Part shown: positions 49,331-57,125 of the stretch, piece by piece
Numbering within the stretch: the stretch's first letter is position 1
Layout of the letters: every line of letters begins with the position of its first letter
Program-made: the position numbers and the translations under genes
Notes under the pieces: generated by a model
What the model was told of the DNA's origin: nothing
The model's database searches: none
What the model saw: the letters and a program-made list of their open reading frames with translations, nothing else
DNA from: Phycisphaerales bacterium
GTDB taxonomy: Bacteria; Planctomycetota; Phycisphaerae; Phycisphaerales; UBA1924
Reading direction: 5' to 3'
DNA length: 64,000 nucleotides
NCBI GenBank assembly: GCA_020849615.1
Contig: JADLFW010000036.1
Span: 96,727 to 160,726 of the forward strand

Positions 49331-50044
49331 TTGCCCTCCTCCACCATCCTCGTCGTCGAAGATGACACCGCCATCCGCCGCGGCCTCGCGGATGCCCTCA
49401 AGTTCGCCGGCTACAGGGTCCTCGAGGCCGCCGATGGGCAGCAGGGCCTCGACGCCGCCCTCGAAGGCTCGATCGACCTCATCCTCCTCGACATCCTCAT
49501 GCCGCGCCTCGACGGCATGGGGGTGTTGCGCGAACTCCGCAAATCCCGCTCCGGCACCCCCGTCATCTTCCTCACCGCCAAGGGTGAGGAAGAAGACCGC
49601 GTCCGCGGCCTCCGCGCGGGCGCCGATGACTACGTCGTCAAGCCCTTCAGCGCCACCGAGGTCCTCGCCCGCGTCGAGGCTGTCCTCCGCCGCGCCCCCG
49701 AGCGCCCCGCCCCCATCAAGGGCCTCATGATCGCGGGCCGCACCGTCAACTTCGAACGCCGCGAAGTCACCTTCACCGACAACTCCCGCGAGCTCCTCCC
49801 CGAGCTCGAGGCCAATGTCCTCTCCTACCTCGCCGCCAGCCCGGGCCGGGCCGTCAGCCGCGAAGAGCTCCTCCTCCGCGTCTGGGGCGTCGACCCCCGC
49901 GGCATGCAGACCCGCACCGTCGACATGACCATCGCCCGCCTCCGCGAACACCTCCGCGATTCCCTCGATGATCCCAAGGTCATCCTCACCGTCCGCGGCA
50001 AGGGCTATATGCTCGCGCAGCAGCCCCAAGCCCCCAGTGCCTAG
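49331..50044 (+). CDS. OmpR-family response regulator
   Basis: The 237-residue protein has a receiver domain with acidic pair Glu10-Asp11 (VVEDD), phospho-acceptor Asp54 (LILLDILMPRLDG), Thr82 and Lys104 (YVVKPFS), and a winged-helix DNA-binding domain (about 135-230; AVSREELLLRVWG...RTVDMTIARLREHL). It is a DNA-binding output partner for the kinase that follows after 33 bases. The likely start is a TTG at 49331 (an earlier TTG at 49289 is inside a repeat array). Its TAG stop lies inside a heptamer array. Confidence 0.93.
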   Translation: MPSSTILVVEDDTAIRRGLADALKFAGYRVLEAADGQQGLDAALEGSIDLILLDILMPRLDGMGVLRELRKSRSGTPVIFLTAKGEEEDRVRGLRAGADDYVVKPFSATEVLARVEAVLRRAPERPAPIKGLMIAGRTVNFERREVTFTDNSRELLPELEANVLSYLAASPGRAVSREELLLRVWGVDPRGMQTRTVDMTIARLREHLRDSLDDPKVILTVRGKGYMLAQQPQAPSA

Positions 50045-50067
50045 TGCCCAGTGCCCAGTGCCTGATG
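50033..50067. repeat. Heptamer array containing the response-regulator stop codon
   Basis: Five 7-nt units of CCCAGTG/CCTAGTG type (GGCACTG on the minus strand). The second unit supplies the TAG stop at 50042-50044. Confidence 0.85.
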
Positions 50068-50077
50068 CCTCTCCTCC

Positions 50078-52195
50078 ATGACCTCCTCCCGCCGGATGTT
50101 CCTTGCCTTCGCCGCCGCCCTCGCCGGCATCGCCCTCGCCATGGGCTGGGTCACCTGGCAGGCCATCGAGCTCGAACGCCGCGAACGCGAGGCCCGGGCC
50201 GAATCCCAGCAGCAGGAATCCATCCGCCTCTCCCTCTGGCGCATGGATTCCCTCCTCACCGCCATCCTCGCCCGCGAATCGGCCCGGCCCTACTTCGAGT
50301 TCCAGCCCTTCTACCCCGCCCAGCGGGCCTACACCCGCATGTTCGAGCCCGTCCAGCCCGGCGAGGTCCTCGTCCCCTCCCCGCTCCTCGCCGGCGGCGA
50401 TGACCTCGTCCGCCTCTACTTCCAGCTCAACCCCGACGGCCGCCTCACCAGCCCCCAGAGCCCCGCCGGCAACATGCGCGACCTCGCCGAGTCCGCCTAC
50501 GTCGAGCCCGACTCCATCATCCGGGCCGAGGCCCACCTCGAGGCCCTCTCCTCCCTGGGCATCTCCGCCCACCTCGAACAGCCCGCCCCGTCGAGCGCGG
50601 GCCGCGGCCACGCCTTCAACCGCCGCGAGCTCGAAAGCGAGCACCGCGACCAGTCCCTGGCATCCACACCCCAGTACGCCCAGTCCCCGCAGGTCCAGCA
50701 GTCTCAGTCCCTTGAATCGCAGACCGCGCAGACCACCGAGGAGTACGCGGCCCGGCAACGCCAGGCTGAACTCTCCAACCGCCCGCAATCCCGCATCTCG
50801 CCGCCAGCGCAGATCGTCCGCGCCCCGGGCTCGCCTCCCAGGCCCGCCGCCGACAGCGCCGCCGACGACCGGCAAGCCGCGGAAAAATCCGCCGAACGCA
50901 TCGCCGGCAAACCCGCCGAGCCGCCCGAGGAAAAGGTCATCGACAAGCTCGCTTTCGATCAATCGGGCCGGTTCGCCGCGGCCCGCAAGGACACCTTGAA
51001 GGAAGCGGGCCAGCAGATCGGCGCCCTGCAGGCCCCCATCGCCCTCGGCCAGCCGCTCGACACGCTCGCCTCAGCGCCGGGCGGCGACCTTGAGCAGGGC
51101 CCGTTCCACGCCGTCTGGGTCCGTCCGCCGGGCCAGACCGCTCCCCCGCGGTCCGATCTCGAACTCCTGCTCATCCGCCGCGTCGAGCTGCAGTCGCAGG
51201 AGCTCCACCAGGGCCTGTGGCTCGACTGGCCCGCCGTCCGTGAGCGACTGCTCGCCTCCGTGTCCGACCTGCTCCCCCAGGCCCGTCTCGAACCCATCCC
51301 CGAGACCCGCCCGGCTTCTCCCGATGAAGTCGGCCGCCTGCTGGCAACCATCCCCGTCCGCCTCGTGCCGGGCCCGCCGCCGCGCCTCCCGGTCTCCTGG
51401 TGGACACCGCGCCGGGCCACGCTCCTGCTGAGCTGGATCGCCATGATCGGCGCCGGGCTCACGGTCTTCAGCGTCCTGCGGGCCTCGATCGCGCTCTCCG
51501 AGCGCCGCGGCCGATTCGTCTCCGCCGTCACCCACGAGCTGCGCACACCCCTCACCACCTTCTGCCTGTATTCGCAAATGCTCGCCGACGGCATGGTCAC
51601 CGATGAGGAGGCCCGGCGCCAGTACCTCACCACGCTCAAGTCCGAATCGCGCCGCCTCGCCCGCGTCGTCGAGGATGTCCTCGACTACGCCCGCCTCTCG
51701 CGCCCCAAGCCCCGCCGGCGCCCCGACCCCATCCCCGCCGCCGACCTGCTCGCCCAGTGCCTTCCCGAGCTGCGCCGCCGGGCCCAGCGCGCTTCGCTCG
51801 ACCTGGTCGAAGAGACCGCCGACCTCGGCCCGTCGGGCGGCCCGCGCCTCACCGCCGATGCACGCTCCGTCGAGCGCATCCTCCTCAACCTCGTTGACAA
51901 CGCCTGCAAGTACGCCGATGGCCCCGACCGCCGCCTGCACCTGCGCACCCGCATCGAGCCGGGCCGGGTCATCTTCCAGGTCGCCGACCACGGGCCCGGC
52001 ATCCCCGATGGCGATGCGGCCCGCATCTTCCACCCCTTCGAACGCGGGCGCTCCGCGGAGCACCAGTCGGAGCCCGGGCTGGGGCTGGGGCTGGCCCTCT
52101 CCCGGGGGCTCGCGGCCGAGCTGGGCGGGGAACTCCGGCTCATCCGCGCGGAAGGTTTCGGCGCGATCTTTGAGCTGTCCCTCCCGGGTCGGTGA
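50078..52195 (+). CDS. Membrane sensor histidine kinase
   Basis: The 705-residue protein has a first membrane helix at about 8-28, a large periplasmic region (about 30-445) that includes a low-complexity Gln/Ser/Pro-rich and acidic stretch (about 190-300), a second membrane helix near 447-468, then the dimerisation domain with His486 in SAVTHELRTPL. The ATPase domain has ERILLNLVDNACKYA, VADHGPGIPDGD and LGLGLALSRGLAAELGG. It pairs with the response regulator directly upstream. The large unconserved sensor region gives no clue to the ligand. Confidence 0.92.
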   Translation: MTSSRRMFLAFAAALAGIALAMGWVTWQAIELERREREARAESQQQESIRLSLWRMDSLLTAILARESARPYFEFQPFYPAQRAYTRMFEPVQPGEVLVPSPLLAGGDDLVRLYFQLNPDGRLTSPQSPAGNMRDLAESAYVEPDSIIRAEAHLEALSSLGISAHLEQPAPSSAGRGHAFNRRELESEHRDQSLASTPQYAQSPQVQQSQSLESQTAQTTEEYAARQRQAELSNRPQSRISPPAQIVRAPGSPPRPAADSAADDRQAAEKSAERIAGKPAEPPEEKVIDKLAFDQSGRFAAARKDTLKEAGQQIGALQAPIALGQPLDTLASAPGGDLEQGPFHAVWVRPPGQTAPPRSDLELLLIRRVELQSQELHQGLWLDWPAVRERLLASVSDLLPQARLEPIPETRPASPDEVGRLLATIPVRLVPGPPPRLPVSWWTPRRATLLLSWIAMIGAGLTVFSVLRASIALSERRGRFVSAVTHELRTPLTTFCLYSQMLADGMVTDEEARRQYLTTLKSESRRLARVVEDVLDYARLSRPKPRRRPDPIPAADLLAQCLPELRRRAQRASLDLVEETADLGPSGGPRLTADARSVERILLNLVDNACKYADGPDRRLHLRTRIEPGRVIFQVADHGPGIPDGDAARIFHPFERGRSAEHQSEPGLGLGLALSRGLAAELGGELRLIRAEGFGAIFELSLPGR

Positions 52196-52613
52196 ACGAC
52201 AACCAAGTAACGAGTATCACAACGACCGCGTTCATCTCGCCCGAGCGATCACTCCGGGCATCACCCACGCGTCACGCCGGCCGCCGCGCGGGCCAGCCGG
52301 GCCGGGCCCGCCAGACCCGCCCGATCTGATGGCTTCACGAGCAATCACCCCGTCCGCTGCAAGGCGGGCCGGCCATCGCGGACATCAAGTTTGGCCGGGC
52401 CCGGCCCGACCTCGCCCAGCGCCGCCGGGCCCGCCCGCTTGAACGTCCTGCCTTGCACCCCCACACGCGGCCTGACCGGACTCGGCAACGACGCGCTCAC
52501 GCCGCGCAGCTCTGCTTCTTCTCTCCCGTCGCGCGGGCCCGTATGTCCGTCCGCGCGACGGTTTCCTTGATCATGCAAAGCACGCATCCAGCAAAGAGCG
52601 CGGGCCGCGCGGA
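52196..52613. other. Intergenic region with a terminator-like hairpin
   Basis: The 418-base gap follows the kinase gene. It has no frame that looks coding on either strand. An 11-bp hairpin followed by a T-rich tail lies at 52526-52567, 330 bases past the kinase stop, so the gap could hold a long 3' UTR or a small RNA. I cannot support a named RNA. Confidence 0.45.
52526..52567 (+). terminator. Hairpin with T-rich tail
   Basis: CCGTCGCGCGG and its complement flank a 14-nt loop and are followed by TTTCCTT. The stem is strong; the tail is only moderately T-rich. Confidence 0.45.
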
Positions 52614-53861
52614 TCAGTGCCTGACCAGCGGCGGGTTCAGCGCGGCCGGGCCCAGCGTCTGGATCGTCAGCGATCCCATCCGCCGCCGCGCCAGGTACGC
52701 GTTCACCTGCTCGAGCGTCACCGCATCGATCTTCCGCGACAGCTCATCGAGGCTGCGCGGGCGGCCGAACTTGTGCATGTCCGCCGCCAGCGCCGCGGCC
52801 CGCGCCCCGGTCGACTCGCCGCTGAAGATCAGCCGGCTCTTCATCCCCACGACCGCGCGGCGGAACTCATCCTCGGTCACCCGCCCGCCCGGCGTGTGCA
52901 GGCGCACCAGCTCCGAGATCAGCACATCGAGCGACTCCTGGGCCCGCTCGGGCGTCGTGCCCACGTACGCGCTGACCGCGCCGTAGTCGCGGTCGCCCCG
53001 GTACCCCGCGCTCACCGAATAGCACAGCCCGCGCTTCTCGCGCACCTCCGTGAACAGCCGCCCCGACATCCCCCCCGACAGCACCGACACCACCACCTTC
53101 TCCAGCAGGCTGTCCTCCGACGGCTCCGGCGGCCCGTCATGCACCACCACCACCTGCACCTGGTTCGACTCATCCGCCTCGTGCGCGTACCCGCGCGGCG
53201 CCGCCGGGCCCATCGCGGGCTCCGCCACCGTCCCCGTCCACCCCTTGAGCATCCCCTCCAGCGCCGCCGCCAGCGGGCCCGGCTCGACCGCGCCCGCCGC
53301 CGCGATGATCGATCGCCCCGGCACCGCGGCCCGCGCCCACCCCGAGACCAGGTCCGCCCGCGTCACCGCAGCCAGGCCCTCGGGTGTCCCCAGCCCCGAA
53401 CGGTTGATCGGCGCCTGGTGGTGACGGGCCCGCGCGGCCAGCATGGCCCGCTGCTGGGGGTCATCCTTCAGCGATTCGATGGCCTGCAGGGCCAGGTCCC
53501 GGGCCGGTTCGACCGCGTTTTCCTCCATCCGGGGCCGGCGGATCATGTCGACCAGCAGCGGGAAGGTCTCGATCAGCCGGTCGCCCAGCGTCGTCGCCCC
53601 CAGCCTCAGGTAGAAGGTGCCGACATCGGTCGATCGCCCCGCGCCCAGCCGGTCGAGCGCATCGGCGTGGGCCCGCGAATCCAGGTCCCCCGCCCCGCGG
53701 CAGATCAGCTCGGCCCACATCGCCGAGATCCCTTCGAGGTGCGGCGGATCCGCCGCGCAACCCGCCGGGACCAGCCAGGTCATCGCCGCCGACCGCACGC
53801 CGGGGATCGTCTCCACCACCAGCGGTGTTCCGCAGCTCAGAGTCGTCGTCGTGATGCGCAT
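52614..53861 (-). CDS. M16 peptidase-family protein without the zinc motif
   Basis: The 415-residue protein has the two-domain M16 fold: ITTTTLSCGTPLVVETIPGVRSAAMTWLVPAG at the N terminus, and in the second half the substrate-chamber block SVLSGGMSGRLFTEVREKRGLCYSVSAGY. The HxxEH zinc site that should lie near residues 50-60 is not there; the aligned stretch reads EGISAMWAELICRGAGDL. It is therefore like the non-catalytic subunits of heterodimeric M16 peptidases. No catalytic partner is next to it. The ATG at 53861 (MRITTTT) is preferred to one at 53882. Confidence 0.85.
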   Translation of the reverse strand: MRITTTTLSCGTPLVVETIPGVRSAAMTWLVPAGCAADPPHLEGISAMWAELICRGAGDLDSRAHADALDRLGAGRSTDVGTFYLRLGATTLGDRLIETFPLLVDMIRRPRMEENAVEPARDLALQAIESLKDDPQQRAMLAARARHHQAPINRSGLGTPEGLAAVTRADLVSGWARAAVPGRSIIAAAGAVEPGPLAAALEGMLKGWTGTVAEPAMGPAAPRGYAHEADESNQVQVVVVHDGPPEPSEDSLLEKVVVSVLSGGMSGRLFTEVREKRGLCYSVSAGYRGDRDYGAVSAYVGTTPERAQESLDVLISELVRLHTPGGRVTEDEFRRAVVGMKSRLIFSGESTGARAAALAADMHKFGRPRSLDELSRKIDAVTLEQVNAYLARRRMGSLTIQTLGPAALNPPLVRH

Positions 53862-53963
53862 GATGATGGGTTCCTCATCCACGGCAGGGCTCCCGCGCGA
53901 GCCCCGACCATGCGACGAGTCTACGTGGTCGCGCCCTCACGGACTCGGTGGACATCCGCCCGC

Positions 53964-53994
53964 TTGACAAAGCACCACGACCTTGTGGTAGCAT
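53964..53994 (+). promoter_or_regulatory. Possible promoter for the lysine-rich microprotein
   Basis: TTGACA (53964-53969) and TAGCAT (53989-53994) are separated by 19 bases. The spacer holds an inverted repeat ACCAC...GTGGT, which could be an operator. The -35 is perfect; the spacing is longer than ideal. The implied leader is about 165 bases. Confidence 0.45.
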
Positions 53995-54166
53995 GAGGCA
54001 CGCGCGCAATGGAGCGCGCTTCATGGAGGACCGTGACGAACGATTTTGCGCGTTCGCTCAAGGCACGCTATGCACGATTCCGATAATCTGTTTCGGTCGG
54101 AGTCCAAGTGTGTCGCTTTGTCGTGACGCCACGCCTCCGCACCCTTTGATCTGAGGAGATCATCAC

Positions 54167-54232
54167 ATGGCGAAGAAAGCGAAGAAGAAGGGCAAGAAGA
54201 AGGCCGCGAAGAAGAAGGCCAGCCGCAAGTAA
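54167..54232 (+). CDS. 21-residue lysine-rich microprotein
   Basis: The frame MAKKAKKKGKKKAAKKKASR+K ends at TAA 54230-54232; twelve of its 21 residues are Lys. A GAGGAG ribosome site lies nine bases before the ATG, a perfect -35 box lies upstream and a textbook intrinsic terminator follows, so the unit is probably well expressed. Its composition matches the Ala/Lys tails of bacterial histone-H1-like proteins, so binding to DNA, RNA or ribosomes is the best guess. The surrounding DNA (54000-54170) is AT-richer than the rest of the window. The frame is short, so a regulatory RNA that happens to contain it is an alternative. Confidence 0.65.
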   Translation: MAKKAKKKGKKKAAKKKASRK

Positions 54233-54343
54233 CGCGGCCGCCCACGAGCGGCCCGGCACGACGGGTGGGATGTCACCGCCCTCTCCGCTCGACGCGGACT
54301 GACGCGCAGCGGGTCAACGACCAGGGCCGCAACAATCGACTAC

Positions 54344-54378
54344 CCCGAGACCGACGGCTTTCGGTCTCGGGGTTTTTC
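54344..54378 (+). terminator. Strong intrinsic terminator
   Basis: CCCCGAGACCGA and its exact complement (12 bp) flank a 6-nt loop and are followed by TTTTT, then CCCTTTTT. This is the clearest Rho-independent terminator in the window and ends the microprotein transcript. Confidence 0.92.
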
Positions 54379-54470
54379 CCTTTTTGGCATCCGCCCCCCA
54401 CGACCCCTTTTTCCCCCGAATTCAGGGCCAAAACAGGCCCGCCGGGTGTTTGCACGCCACAATCTCGTCC

Positions 54471-55148
54471 ATGACATCCCCGCCCCCCCCGCCCCCCGCA
54501 CCCACCCCACCCCCCTCCGACCCCCACGGCGATGATGACTCGCTCGATGCCGCCGGCGCCCGCCGCCACCTCCGCTCCACCACCGAAGCGCTGCTCCGCT
54601 TCGATGACCTCACCCTCCACCTCCGCTTCATCCTCGACCCCGCCACCGGCGACCCCGTCAGTCCCATCCCCCCCGCCGTCCTCACCGCCGCCGAGCTCAT
54701 CCTCTTCATCCCCGATGAGGTCGAGGATGCCCTCCAGCTCCTGGTCCACCCCGTCGAGATCAACCCCGACCGCGAAGCCGCCGCCGACCGCTGGCTCATC
54801 TACCACGGCGCCTCCCGCGAATCGCGCTGGGCCCGGCTCGAGATCCAGTCCGCCCGCCGCGGCCGGGATGTCTTCGATGGGCCCGACCTGCGCGGGCCCG
54901 CCCATCTCCTCAAGGATGAACCCCGCCTGCTCGCGCTGCTCAACGCCGATGCGCCGGGCCTGGCCCGGCTCTGCCGCAGCGCCACCGGCACCGCGCCCGC
55001 CGACCCCCGCGCGGTGGGCATCGACCCCGATGGGCTCGACATCCGGGCCCGCTTCGGCATCATCCGCATCCCCTTCGACCGCCCCGCCGACTCCCCCGCC
55101 GCCGCCGAGTCGCTGATCCGCGGTCTCATCTCCGGAGCCGGCGCATGA
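54471..55148 (+). CDS. Hypothetical protein coupled to an amidohydrolase
   Basis: The 225-residue protein has a Pro-rich N terminus (TSPPPPPPAPTPPPSDPHGDDD) and a soluble alpha-beta body with no motif I recognise (for example AAELILFIPDEVEDALQLLVHPVEINPDREAAADRW). Its TGA overlaps the ATG of the amidohydrolase gene (ATGA), so the two are translationally coupled and probably work together. The chosen ATG is at 54471; a frame from 54384 would start close behind the terminator. Function unknown. Confidence 0.7.
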   Translation: MTSPPPPPPAPTPPPSDPHGDDDSLDAAGARRHLRSTTEALLRFDDLTLHLRFILDPATGDPVSPIPPAVLTAAELILFIPDEVEDALQLLVHPVEINPDREAAADRWLIYHGASRESRWARLEIQSARRGRDVFDGPDLRGPAHLLKDEPRLLALLNADAPGLARLCRSATGTAPADPRAVGIDPDGLDIRARFGIIRIPFDRPADSPAAAESLIRGLISGAGA

Positions 55149-56443
55149 CCCCCATGCGGCCGCGCTCACTCCGCGAGGCCCATGCCCATCTCCCCTGGCA
55201 CGGGCTGGCCCTCTCGATGATGCCGCTGGCCGAGTGCAAGACCCGCGAGGAGTGCCTGCAGCGCATCTCCGAAGAGTCCGCTCGCCTCGATCGGGAGGGC
55301 ATTTCGGGCTGGATTCTGGCTTCCGGCGCCCGAATCGCCGCATGGCCCGACCCCCGCTGGCCCACCCGCGAAGAGCTCGACCGCCTCTCACCGCGCCCCT
55401 GCGCCCTCATGTCCTTCGACCACCACTCGCTGGCCGCCAGCTCCGCCGCCATCGCCGCGGCGGGCCTGCGCGATGATTCACCCGACCCGCCGGGCGGGGT
55501 CATCGTCCGCGATCCCATCACGCATCGGCCCACCGGAGTCTTCCTCGAAGCCGCAGCGCAGCTCATCTGGAGCGCCATCCCCGAACCCCCACCCGAGATC
55601 CAGCAGGCCCGGCTCCGCGCCGCCATTGCCGATCTCGCCCGCCACGGCTTCACGCAGGTCCACGACCTGCTCGCCCCCGACTGGCTGGGCCCGGCGCTGG
55701 CGGAACTCTCCGATGCGGGCCAACTCCCCCTGTCGGTTGCGCTCTTCGCGCCCCTCGACCGCCTCGATCACCAGGCCCGCGCTGCGGCCGGGCCCGGCGG
55801 GTGGTCACGCCCTGATGTCACCCTCGCCGGGGGCAAGCTCTTCGCCGATGGCACCCTCAACTCCCGCACCGCGGCGATGCTCCACCCCTACCGCGATCCG
55901 CTGCCGGGCCTGCCCCGCGGTAAACCCCTCCTCACCCGCGAGGACATCGCCGCCGGGCTGGCGCGATGCGCTGACCTCAACCTCACCCTCGCCGTCCACG
56001 CCATCGGCGATGCCGCCGTCCGCACCACCCTGGATGCCTTCGACCTCTTCACTTCGTCCCTCCGTCCCTCCGTGCCTTCGTGCGTGCTCCGCATCGAACA
56101 CGCCGAGCTCATCGATGAGGCCGACATCCCCCGCTTCCACCGGCCCGGCCTGATCGCCAGTCTTCAGCCCTGCCACCTCCTCGCCGACATCGAGGCCCTG
56201 GAATGCTCCCTCCCCCACCGCCTCGACCGCGTTCTGCCCATCCGAGACCTCATCAACGCGGGCCTGGAGCCGGGCCGCACCCTCCTCTTCGGCTCCGATG
56301 TCCCGGTCGTCCGCCCGGACCCCATCGACAGCATCACCGCGGCGACCATCCGCCGCCGCCCGGACATCCCCCTATCACGGGCCATCGCGCCCGATCAGGC
56401 GATCGATGAGGCCACGGCGTGGCAGTGCTTCCGGCCCGGCTGA
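55145..56443 (+). CDS. Metal-dependent amidohydrolase (YtcJ-like, amidohydrolase 3)
   Basis: The 432-residue protein has the features of the amidohydrolase-3 family: EAHAHLPWHG at the N terminus in place of the usual DxHxH, the Lys/Asp strand LAGGKLFADGTLNSRTA, HAIGDAAVRTTLDAF, RIEHAELIDEADI and GSDVPVVRPDPI with the metal-site Asp. It should hydrolyse an amide or related bond. A stretch of about 13 residues (SSLRPSVPSCVLR, near 301-313) is encoded by an 8-nt repeat array (56047-56085). It is coupled to the upstream hypothetical gene by an ATGA overlap. Confidence 0.87.
   Translation: MTPMRPRSLREAHAHLPWHGLALSMMPLAECKTREECLQRISEESARLDREGISGWILASGARIAAWPDPRWPTREELDRLSPRPCALMSFDHHSLAASSAAIAAAGLRDDSPDPPGGVIVRDPITHRPTGVFLEAAAQLIWSAIPEPPPEIQQARLRAAIADLARHGFTQVHDLLAPDWLGPALAELSDAGQLPLSVALFAPLDRLDHQARAAAGPGGWSRPDVTLAGGKLFADGTLNSRTAAMLHPYRDPLPGLPRGKPLLTREDIAAGLARCADLNLTLAVHAIGDAAVRTTLDAFDLFTSSLRPSVPSCVLRIEHAELIDEADIPRFHRPGLIASLQPCHLLADIEALECSLPHRLDRVLPIRDLINAGLEPGRTLLFGSDVPVVRPDPIDSITAATIRRRPDIPLSRAIAPDQAIDEATAWQCFRPG
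56047..56085. repeat. 8-nt array inside the amidohydrolase gene
   Basis: Units CTTCGTCC, CTCCGTCC, CTCCGTGC and CTTCGTGC follow each other in frame. Confidence 0.65.
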
Positions 56444-56444
56444 A

Positions 56445-56495
56445 GAGAACGCGGATGGCGCGGAGCGGGCGGAGTGACGCGGAGGAGAAGAAACC
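56445..56495. repeat. Left arm of an inverted repeat (GCGGAG units)
   Basis: This 51-bp element begins one base after the amidohydrolase stop with GAGAACGCGGA and is made of 9-10-nt units starting GCGGA. Its inverted copy is at 57075-57125 with about 85 % identity. Confidence 0.85.
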
Positions 56496-56514
56496 CGGGG
56501 GGGGGAGAGGGGGA

Positions 56515-56531
56515 GCGGGCGTCCCGCCCGC
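56515..56531. repeat. REP-like hairpin, GTCCC loop
   Basis: GCGGGC and GCCCGC flank GTCCC, the same loop as the element inside aat (46321-46343). Confidence 0.65.
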
Positions 56532-56592
56532 CATCAACACCCTGGTCACACCGTAAACGAGCGGATCGGGTTTCGATCATTATGATGCATTT

Positions 56593-57003
56593 ATGGGATT
56601 GGATGCATGCGTGTTTCTTCGACGGGAGTCGCTGCCAGAGCGGCTTCAACGGCTGATTCTTCAACACGATCCCGAAACCGGTGAATGGTTCCCGCCGGAT
56701 TCTGCTCGGTCCTCCCTCGAGGAGCGGTGCGCCGTCAGCGAGCGGATCGGCAACATCGCCTTGCTCGGGGAGCTTCGCTCGGCCCTTCAGCAATGGCCAA
56801 ACAAGACCATACACCTTCAGCGGTTCCTTTCCAGCGGGTCTGGCACCGGCTTCGGCACCGAGGAGGTCGCCGCGATGACTGATGAAGCAACCACGGTCCG
56901 CGACCTAGCCCAAGGCGATCGGTACCTGACCGACTTTGCGGACCAAGTCCACAGACTCGCGGCCGCTTCCCGCCGCGAAGGTAACCCGATTGTTCTGATT
57001 TAG
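56593..57003 (+). CDS. Small conserved protein lying inside an inverted repeat
   Basis: The 136-residue protein begins MGLDACVFLRRES and has ...SERIGNIALLGELRSALQQWP... and ...FADQVHRLAAASRREGNPIVLI. The N terminus and the R-I-G-N-I-A-L-L-G block recall a family of small bacterial proteins sometimes found as immunity-like or mobile accessory genes, but I am not sure of this. The gene has visibly lower GC and less biased codons than its neighbours. It sits between two inverted 51-bp repeats (56445-56495 and 57075-57125), which suggests recent arrival as a unit. Confidence 0.65.
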   Translation: MGLDACVFLRRESLPERLQRLILQHDPETGEWFPPDSARSSLEERCAVSERIGNIALLGELRSALQQWPNKTIHLQRFLSSGSGTGFGTEEVAAMTDEATTVRDLAQGDRYLTDFADQVHRLAAASRREGNPIVLI

Positions 57004-57074
57004 CGACTCTACACCCCGCTGACATGCCGGCCCGGCAGCCGCAACGAAATGCCGGTCAGCATCAACCCCCCTTC

Positions 57075-57125
57075 GGGCTCTTCTTCTCCGCGCCGCTCCG
57101 CCCGCTCCGCGACCTCCGCGTTCTC
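57075..57125. repeat. Right arm of an inverted repeat (GCGGAG units)
   Basis: Reverse-complement partner of 56445-56495. It ends directly against the nrfA stop codon at 57126. Confidence 0.85.

Noticed and set aside
46889..50962. A 1357-residue open frame on the minus strand opposite the VIT-vWA protein, response regulator and kinase.
   Set aside because: It is antisense to three well-recognised genes; its Gly/Ala/Asp/Glu composition is what the opposite strand of GC-rich genes gives.
56593..57003. Toxin-antitoxin or immunity gene.
   Set aside because: The similarity to immunity-like families is only a vague recollection and no toxin gene is next to it.
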